This document shows, one piece after another, positions 13,861-17,859 of a stretch of 17,859 bases of DNA. Both the position numbers and the translations under genes were made by a program. The first letter of the stretch is position 1; every line of letters starts with the position of its first letter. This DNA is from DATBDM01 sp036269915 (lineage in GTDB: Bacteria > Actinomycetota > Thermoleophilia > Solirubrobacterales > Solirubrobacteraceae): contig DATBDM010000114.1 of NCBI GenBank assembly GCA_036269915.1, positions 1 to 17,859 of the forward strand, given 5' to 3'. The notes beneath the pieces are model-generated. The model was given only the letters and a program-made list of their open reading frames with translations, was not told the origin of the DNA and ran no database searches.

Positions 13861-14536
13861 GCGGGCCGCGCAGCGCGAAGCTGCGGGGCGCGGCGTCCTG
13901 CGCGGCGACGTCCAGCCGCAGCACCCCGTCGCCCGGCCGCGCGGCGATCGGGACCGCGCCGCCGGTGAGCACGCGGACCAGCGGGTGCTCGGCGCCGTCG
14001 GCGTCGCGCAGGCGCAGCTCGTGGCCGGCGGCGAGGAAGGCGCGCGGGCCGAGCGCGCCGACCAGCGCCGGCGCGTCCGCGCGGCGCTCGAGCAGGTTCA
14101 GCACGCCGCCGAGCGGGCCGCGCGGCTCGAAGGCCCACAGCTCGTCGCCGGCGGCGAGCAGGATGCGGTCCCCGACCGCCGCGACCCCGTGCGGCGTCCC
14201 GAGCGCGGCCGCCTCGGGCAGGCCGGGCAGCACCCACTCGGTGCGGTAGGCGAGCCCGATGATCGCCTCGGCGGCCGAGAAGCCGGGCCGGCCGCGCACC
14301 GCGAGCGCCTGGACGATGCCGTCCACGCGCCGGCAGACCGCGCCGTCGTAGCGGACGCCGTGCAGCCGCGCCGCGCCGGCTTCGGACACGGGCGTCGAGA
14401 GCTCGCGGTAGTGGAACCCGCGCGGGAGGGCCAGCGCGACCGCTCCCGTGTCGTCGTCGGCGACGGGCCGCAACCGGCCGTAACCGTGGTGATCGGACCG
14501 GCGCGCCAGGCGCCTCGGTGCGATGGCGACGGACAT
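13850..14536 (-). CDS. Short PhoX/DUF839-like protein, possibly a remnant
   Basis: The protein has 228 residues from the ATG at 14536; the open frame continues upstream to 14938, but that part is Ser/Ala-rich shadow sequence opposite the methyltransferase gene. Residues 18-46 (HGYGRLRPVADDDTG, ALALPRGFHYRELS) match the opening of PhoX-type (DUF839) phosphatases, usually GPLxPxxDxxTGLxLLxLPxGFxYR. The rest has weak beta-propeller-like strands such as GVAAVGDRILLAAGDELWAFEP. PhoX enzymes are usually 400-700 residues, with many Ca/Fe ligands and a Tat signal; none of that is seen here. The protein is therefore either a diverged short relative or a decayed one. Its last codons lie in the palindromic repeat cluster. 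Confidence 0.65.
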   Translation of the reverse strand: MSVAIAPRRLARRSDHHGYGRLRPVADDDTGAVALALPRGFHYRELSTPVSEAGAARLHGVRYDGAVCRRVDGIVQALAVRGRPGFSAAEAIIGLAYRTEWVLPGLPEAAALGTPHGVAAVGDRILLAAGDELWAFEPRGPLGGVLNLLERRADAPALVGALGPRAFLAAGHELRLRDADGAEHPLVRVLTGGAVPIAARPGDGVLRLDVAAQDAAPRSFALRGPLRT

Positions 14537-14615
14537 GAGCCCAGCATGGGATGCGGAGCGCTCGCGCATGTGATGACTTGGTGACCAACGTCCCTGCACC
14601 TGCCAGACTTCTCGC

Positions 14616-15452
14616 GTGCCCGAGGACCCCGTCTCCCGTCGCGGGCTGTTCTCGCTCGGCTGGGCCAGGGCGCCGATCGGGAAGCCCGCGAAGCCCGACC
14701 TGAACCCGTACCGCGCCGCCCGGCTCGACGCCTGGGAGGCCGGCGCCGCCGATCTGCACGGCGCGCTCGCGCCGCTCACCGCGGTGCTCTGCGACGTCGC
14801 CGGGGCCGGCGATGAGCGCCAGCTGCTCGAGGTCGACGCGGGGGAGGGGGCGCTGGCCGCCGAGGCCGCGCGCCGCGGCGCCGTCGTCACGGCGTGCGAT
14901 CCGGCGCTGCTGCTCGTCGAGGCCGGCCGCGAGGCCACCGAGGACGAGGGCCTCGACGTCCTCTGGGAGCTCGCGGCGAGCGAGGCGCTGCCCTTCGCCG
15001 ACGGCGCCTTCGACGCGGTCGTGAGCCGCTACGGGACCATGTTCGCCCCGCGCCCGCGGCGAACGCTGCGCGAGCTGCTGCGCGTGCTCGTGCCCGGCGG
15101 CCTGCTCGTGCTCGCCGCGCCCGCGCCGCGCTCGTTCCTCGCCGCCGCGACCGCGCTCGCCGGCCCGCCTTCCGAAGGCATCCCCGATCCCGCCGGCTGG
15201 GGCGATCCGGAGCTCGCGCTCGAGCGCATCGAGGCGATCGCCCCCGGCAGCGAGGCCGAGACGCGCGAGCTGCCCTTCGAGCTCGAGTGGCCGAGCGAGG
15301 AGCGCGCCTGGGCGGCGTGCTCGCCGGTCCTCGGACTTCCCGCGCGCGCACGCGACCCGTTCGCGGGCCTCGTCTCCTCACGCTCCGCCGAGCTGAGCCG
15401 CGTCTCGATCCCCGAGCGGGCGACGCTGATCGTCGCCAGGCGCCAAGGCTGA
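14616..15452 (+). CDS. Class I SAM-dependent methyltransferase
   Basis: The protein has 278 residues from a GTG start with no visible ribosome site. The Rossmann SAM-binding fold is recognisable: motif I is QLLEVDAGEGALAAEAARRG (about 69-88, a diverged version of VLDxGxGxG), motif II acidic end VVTACDPAL, then SEALPFADGAFDAVVSRYGTMF (motif IV region) and LRELLRVLVPGGLLVLAAPAP (post-motif). This is the UbiE/Methyltransf_11 pattern. Such enzymes methylate small molecules, quinones or lipids; the substrate is unknown. It is divergent from the PhoX-like gene (79-nt gap) and ends 29 nt before rpmI, with the rpmI promoter in between, so it is not needed to express the ribosomal genes. Confidence 0.88.
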   Translation: MPEDPVSRRGLFSLGWARAPIGKPAKPDLNPYRAARLDAWEAGAADLHGALAPLTAVLCDVAGAGDERQLLEVDAGEGALAAEAARRGAVVTACDPALLLVEAGREATEDEGLDVLWELAASEALPFADGAFDAVVSRYGTMFAPRPRRTLRELLRVLVPGGLLVLAAPAPRSFLAAATALAGPPSEGIPDPAGWGDPELALERIEAIAPGSEAETRELPFELEWPSEERAWAACSPVLGLPARARDPFAGLVSSRSAELSRVSIPERATLIVARRQG

Positions 15453-15464
15453 GCGCCACCCCTC

Positions 15465-15470
15465 TATACT
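15465..15470 (+). promoter_or_regulatory. -10 box (TATACT) of rpmI-rplT
   Basis: TATACT ends 11 nt before the rpmI ATG, so the leader would be only about 4-5 nt. There is no Shine-Dalgarno sequence between box and start. The hexamer and its CTATACT context are the same as upstream of infC, consistent with co-regulation of two parts of a split translation operon. No -35 box recognised. Confidence 0.5.
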
Positions 15471-15481
15471 TCCGCGCCGCG

Positions 15482-15685
15482 ATGCCCAAGATGAAGTCCC
15501 ACTCCGGAGCGAAGAAGCGCTTCAAGAAGACGGCCACCGGCAAGCTCAAGGCCCGTCACGCCTTCTCGAGCCACATCCTCGAGAAGAAGTCGCCGAAGCG
15601 CAAGCGCGGTTTCCGCAAGGACGTCAGCGTCGCGAAGGCTGACCAGAAGACCGTGAGCACGCTGCTCGGAAAGAACGGCCGATGA
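15482..15685 (+). CDS. rpmI: Ribosomal protein bL35
   Basis: The protein has 67 residues, very basic, with the conserved opening MPKMKSHSGAKKRFKKTATG and the later KLKARHAFSSHILEKKSPKRKR, the hallmark of bL35, a small protein of the 50S subunit. There is no Shine-Dalgarno sequence; the start is fixed by conservation and by the -10 box just upstream. The final TGA overlaps the rplT start in ATGA, so the downstream gene is translationally coupled. Confidence 0.98.
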   Translation: MPKMKSHSGAKKRFKKTATGKLKARHAFSSHILEKKSPKRKRGFRKDVSVAKADQKTVSTLLGKNGR

Positions 15686-16047
15686 CCCGCGTCAAGCGCT
15701 CAGTCCACGCCAAGAAGAAGCGCCGCGCGGTCCTCGAGCGGACCAAGGGCTTCCGCGGGGAGGCGAACTCCTCCTACAAGCGCGCGAAGGAAGCGCTGAT
15801 GAAGGCGGACTCCTACGCGTACCGCGACCGCCGCAACCGCAAGCGCGACTTCCGCCGCCTCTGGATCCAGCGCATCAACGCCGCCGCTCGCCAGAACGGC
15901 ATGAGCTACTCGCAGTTCATGCACGGCCTCAAGCTGGCCGGCATCGAGATCGACCGCAAGGTCCTCGCGGACATCGCCGTCCGCGACGCCGAGACCTTCC
16001 GCCGATTCGCCGAGAGCGCCCGCGAGGCGGCGTCGGCGGCGGCCTGA
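15682..16047 (+). CDS. rplT: Ribosomal protein bL20
   Basis: The protein has 121 residues, the normal size for bL20. The basic N-terminal helix is typical: MTRVKRSVHAKKKRRAVLER, then TKGFRGEANSSYKRAKEALMKADSYAYRDRRNRKRDFRRLWIQRINAAAR. The globular part has GMSYSQFMHGLKLAGIEIDRKVLADIAV. bL20 binds 23S rRNA early in 50S assembly, and in several bacteria represses its own operon. It starts inside the rpmI stop (ATGA overlap). A strong intrinsic terminator follows 24 nt after the stop. Its tail (ESAREAASAAA) is Ala-rich. Confidence 0.98.
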   Translation: MTRVKRSVHAKKKRRAVLERTKGFRGEANSSYKRAKEALMKADSYAYRDRRNRKRDFRRLWIQRINAAARQNGMSYSQFMHGLKLAGIEIDRKVLADIAVRDAETFRRFAESAREAASAAA

Positions 16048-16071
16048 GTCACCCGCCACCTCCCGCTTCTC

Positions 16072-16107
16072 AAGGGCGCCCCTCCATCCGGAGCGGCGCC
16101 CTTTTTT
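16072..16107 (+). terminator. Intrinsic terminator after rplT
   Basis: A 9-bp perfect stem AAGGGCGCC (16072-16080) / GGCGCCCTT (16095-16103) extends inward, after a C/C mismatch, by CTCC/GGAG around an ATCC loop. It runs into six T's (16102-16107). This is the clearest Rho-independent terminator in the window. The next start codon lies only 8 nt after the T-tract. Confidence 0.92.
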
Positions 16108-16115
16108 GTACCCCG

Positions 16116-16826
16116 ATGACCATTACCAGCCCACAGAACGAGCAGCTCAAGGAGGTTCGCAAGCTTGCGGGACGCAAGTGGCGCGACAAGCTGCGCCAGT
16201 TCGTCGCCGAGGGCGAGGACCTGCTCGACGCCGCCGACGCCGCGGGCTGGACGCCGCTGACCCGGCTCGTCGCCGAGGACTCCGGCCTGGAGGGCGAGGC
16301 GGTCAAGCCGCACCTGCTCGCGCAGATCTCCCAGCTCGGCTCCGGCACCCGCGCGATCGGCGTCTACGCCCAGCGCTGGGCGAGCGAGCCGACCGGGCCG
16401 CTGTGCCTGGCGCTGTGGGGCGTCAACGATCCCGGCAACGTCGGCACGGCGCTGCGCAGCGCGCTCGCCTTCGGCGCCGCCAGCGTCGCGCTCGGGCCGG
16501 GCACGGCCGACCCGTACGGCCACAAGGCGGTCCGGGCCTCGATGGGCGCGCTGTTCTCCGTCCCGCTGGCGCGCGTGCGCGGCGTCGCCGAGCTGCCGGG
16601 CCGCACGGTCGCGCTGGTCGCCGGCCAGGGGGTGCCGCTGCCCGCGCTGGAGGGCGACGAGCCGCGCACGTTCGTGATCGGCGCGGAGCGCGAGGGGCTC
16701 CCGGCGAACGTCGTCGCGGCCTGCGACGAGGTCGCGCACATCCCGATCGCCTTCGAGTCGCTCAACGCCGCGATGGCGGGGACGGTCGCCCTCTACGAGG
16801 CCGCAACTAGGATCCGGCGCGCATGA
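16116..16826 (+). CDS. SpoU/TrmH-family RNA 2'-O-methyltransferase
   Basis: The protein has 236 residues. The N-terminal part (1-90, SPQNEQLKEVRKLAGRKWRD) is the substrate-binding domain seen in RlmB/TsnR-type enzymes. The SPOUT knot domain follows with motif 1 VNDPGNVGTALRSALAFGA (Asn108, Arg114), motif 2 FVIGAEREGL (Gly189-Glu193) and motif 3 IPIAFESLNAAMAGTVALYE (Ser215, Asn217), so all catalytic elements are intact. It probably methylates a ribose in 23S rRNA; genes of this type often lie between rplT and pheS in actinobacteria and firmicutes. The ATG is 8 nt after the rplT terminator and has no ribosome site, so a leaderless mRNA or partial read-through is likely. It overlaps pheS in ATGA. 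Confidence 0.93.
   Translation: MTITSPQNEQLKEVRKLAGRKWRDKLRQFVAEGEDLLDAADAAGWTPLTRLVAEDSGLEGEAVKPHLLAQISQLGSGTRAIGVYAQRWASEPTGPLCLALWGVNDPGNVGTALRSALAFGAASVALGPGTADPYGHKAVRASMGALFSVPLARVRGVAELPGRTVALVAGQGVPLPALEGDEPRTFVIGAEREGLPANVVAACDEVAHIPIAFESLNAAMAGTVALYEAATRIRRA
16808..16813 (+). promoter_or_regulatory. Candidate -10 box (TAGGAT) of pheS inside the SpoU gene
   Basis: TAGGAT ends 9 nt before the pheS ATG, the same layout as the other leaderless candidates. No -35 box seen. It would give pheS a promoter of its own in addition to coupling with the upstream methyltransferase gene. Confidence 0.3.
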
Positions 16827-17859
16827 TCGACCGAATCGACGCACTGCGCAGCGAGGGCGAGGCGGCGGTCGCGGGCGCGGCGGGCACCGCCGAGCTCGAG
16901 GACGTCCGCGTGCGCTACCTCGGCCGCAAGGCCGAGCTGCCGAACCTGCTGCGCGGCGTCGCGCAGCTCCCGCCCGAGGAGCGCGGCCAGGTCGGCCGCG
17001 CCGCCAACGAGGCGCGCCGCGCGCTCGAGGCCGCGATCGACGCCCGCCACGCCCAGCTCGAGGGCTCGGAGCTGCACGACCGGCTCGCGCGTGACGTCGT
17101 CGACGTCACGCTGCCCGCCTCGCCGGCCTGGCCCGTCGGGCGCCTGCACGTGCTGACCACGGTGCGGCGCGAGCTCGAGGACGTCTTCGTCGGGCTCGGC
17201 TTCCGGATCGTCGAGGGTCCCGAGGTCGACACCGTCTACTACAACTTCGACGCGCTCAACCACGACGCGATGCACCCCGCGCGGCTGCCCTCGGACACGT
17301 TCTACGTCGACGAGGACATCGTCCTGCGCGTGCACACCTCGCCGATGCAGGTGCGCGCGATGGAGAAGCATCCGCCGCCGCTCTACATCGTCGTGCCCGG
17401 CCGCGTCTACCGGCGCGACAACGACCGCACGCACACGCCGCAGTTCCACCAGCTCGAGGGACTGGCCGTCGACGAGGACATCACGCTCGCCGACCTCCAG
17501 GGCACGCTGCTGCAGTTCGCGCGCGCGGTCTTCGGCGACGAGCGCGACGTGCGCCTGCGCCCGCACTTCTTCCCCTTCACCGAGCCGAGCATCGAGCTCG
17601 ACGTCGACTGCTTCAACTGCACGCAGGGCTTCCTGCGCGACGGCTCGCGCTGCCCGATCTGCAAGGGCGAGGGCTGGATCGAGCTGCTCGGCGCCGGTGA
17701 GGTCGACCCGAACGTGTTCGAGTACGTGCGCGACTACGGCTACGACCCGGCGCGCCACCGCGGCTTCGCCTGGGGCATGGGCATCGAGCGCATCGCCGCG
17801 CTCAAGTACGGCGTGCCGGACCTGCGGCTGCTCTACGAGAACGACCTGCGGATGCTGGA
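16823..17859 (+). CDS. pheS: Phenylalanyl-tRNA synthetase alpha subunit (partial at right edge)
   Basis: 345 codons are present before the window ends; family members have about 340-350 residues, so only the last few residues and the stop are missing. An N-terminal coiled-coil arm (1-90) precedes the class II core: motif 1 region LTTVRRELEDVFVGLGFRIV, motif 2 VYRRDNDRTHTPQFHQLEGL (196-214) and motif 3 GFAWGMGIERIAALKYG (314-330). HTSPMQVR is part of the active site. CFNC...CPIC (Cys263, 266, 277, 280) looks like a zinc knuckle followed by GWIELLGAG, common in PheS. Two alpha and two beta (PheT) subunits form the enzyme that charges tRNA-Phe; pheT should follow outside the window. Confidence 0.97.
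   Translation, partial: MIDRIDALRSEGEAAVAGAAGTAELEDVRVRYLGRKAELPNLLRGVAQLPPEERGQVGRAANEARRALEAAIDARHAQLEGSELHDRLARDVVDVTLPASPAWPVGRLHVLTTVRRELEDVFVGLGFRIVEGPEVDTVYYNFDALNHDAMHPARLPSDTFYVDEDIVLRVHTSPMQVRAMEKHPPPLYIVVPGRVYRRDNDRTHTPQFHQLEGLAVDEDITLADLQGTLLQFARAVFGDERDVRLRPHFFPFTEPSIELDVDCFNCTQGFLRDGSRCPICKGEGWIELLGAGEVDPNVFEYVRDYGYDPARHRGFAWGMGIERIAALKYGVPDLRLLYENDLRML

Noticed and set aside
14578..14588. TTGGTGACCAA palindrome between the PhoX-like and methyltransferase genes
   Set aside because: Five-bp arms around one base are too short to call an operator without a second copy or a known regulator.
14631..14680. Tat-like SRRGLFSLG at the start of the methyltransferase
   Set aside because: The twin Arg is not followed by a hydrophobic core or a cleavage site, so export is unlikely for this cytoplasmic-type enzyme.
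12453..15452. The block between infC and rpmI as a genomic island or mobile element
   Set aside because: No transposase, integrase, terminal repeats or base-composition change is visible; only the REP-like cluster hints at mobility.

Overview
This window is a chromosomal segment of a very GC-rich bacterium (about 70% by eye, not counted), most likely an actinobacterium of the Thermoleophilia/Solirubrobacterales type. Supporting this are GC-rich third codon positions, an F420-type (Ddn-like) oxidoreductase, an Rpf-like cell-wall enzyme ending in the typical WPVC motif, a 51-residue DUF6131-type membrane protein, an IF3 with a long low-complexity tail, and many genes that appear to have leaderless or nearly leaderless mRNAs. 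The phylum is an inference; no 16S rRNA or other strong marker is present.

Left part (1-5166), accessory: a 74-residue membrane protein with a good promoter; a VOC/glyoxalase-fold protein; a minus-strand pair of a four-helix membrane protein (DUF7144-like) and an alpha/beta hydrolase; three small minus-strand proteins of 56 to 68 residues; an MFS exporter preceded by a perfect 14-bp hairpin; a secreted small beta-rich protein; and a divergent DUF6131-type peptide ending in a strong hairpin terminator.

Middle part (5112-9435), metabolic: a minus-strand unit of LOG phosphoribohydrolase, Ddn-like deazaflavin oxidoreductase and GNAT acetyltransferase. Divergent from it is an aldo/keto reductase, which converges on a class V aminotransferase-like PLP enzyme. 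Upstream of the latter, on the same strand, is a secreted Rpf-like transglycosylase.

Right part (9654-17859), translation core: thrS, infC, rpmI, rplT, a SpoU-family RNA methyltransferase and pheS (cut at the right edge), all on the plus strand. rpmI/rplT and the methyltransferase/pheS pair each overlap by ATGA, and rplT ends in a textbook intrinsic terminator. The usual infC-rpmI adjacency is broken by about 3 kb holding a cation/proton antiporter and a short PhoX-like protein (both minus strand), a SAM methyltransferase (plus strand), and a cluster of palindromic GGGGTCAGACCC-type repeats.

I see no complete mobile element, CRISPR array, tRNA, rRNA or defence system, and no convincing new multi-gene system. 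The points most worth following up are the recurring leaderless promoter layout, the interrupted infC-rpmI block with its repeats, three convergent gene pairs that share a CTAG as overlapping amber stops, and hairpins placed inside the neighbouring gene's coding end.
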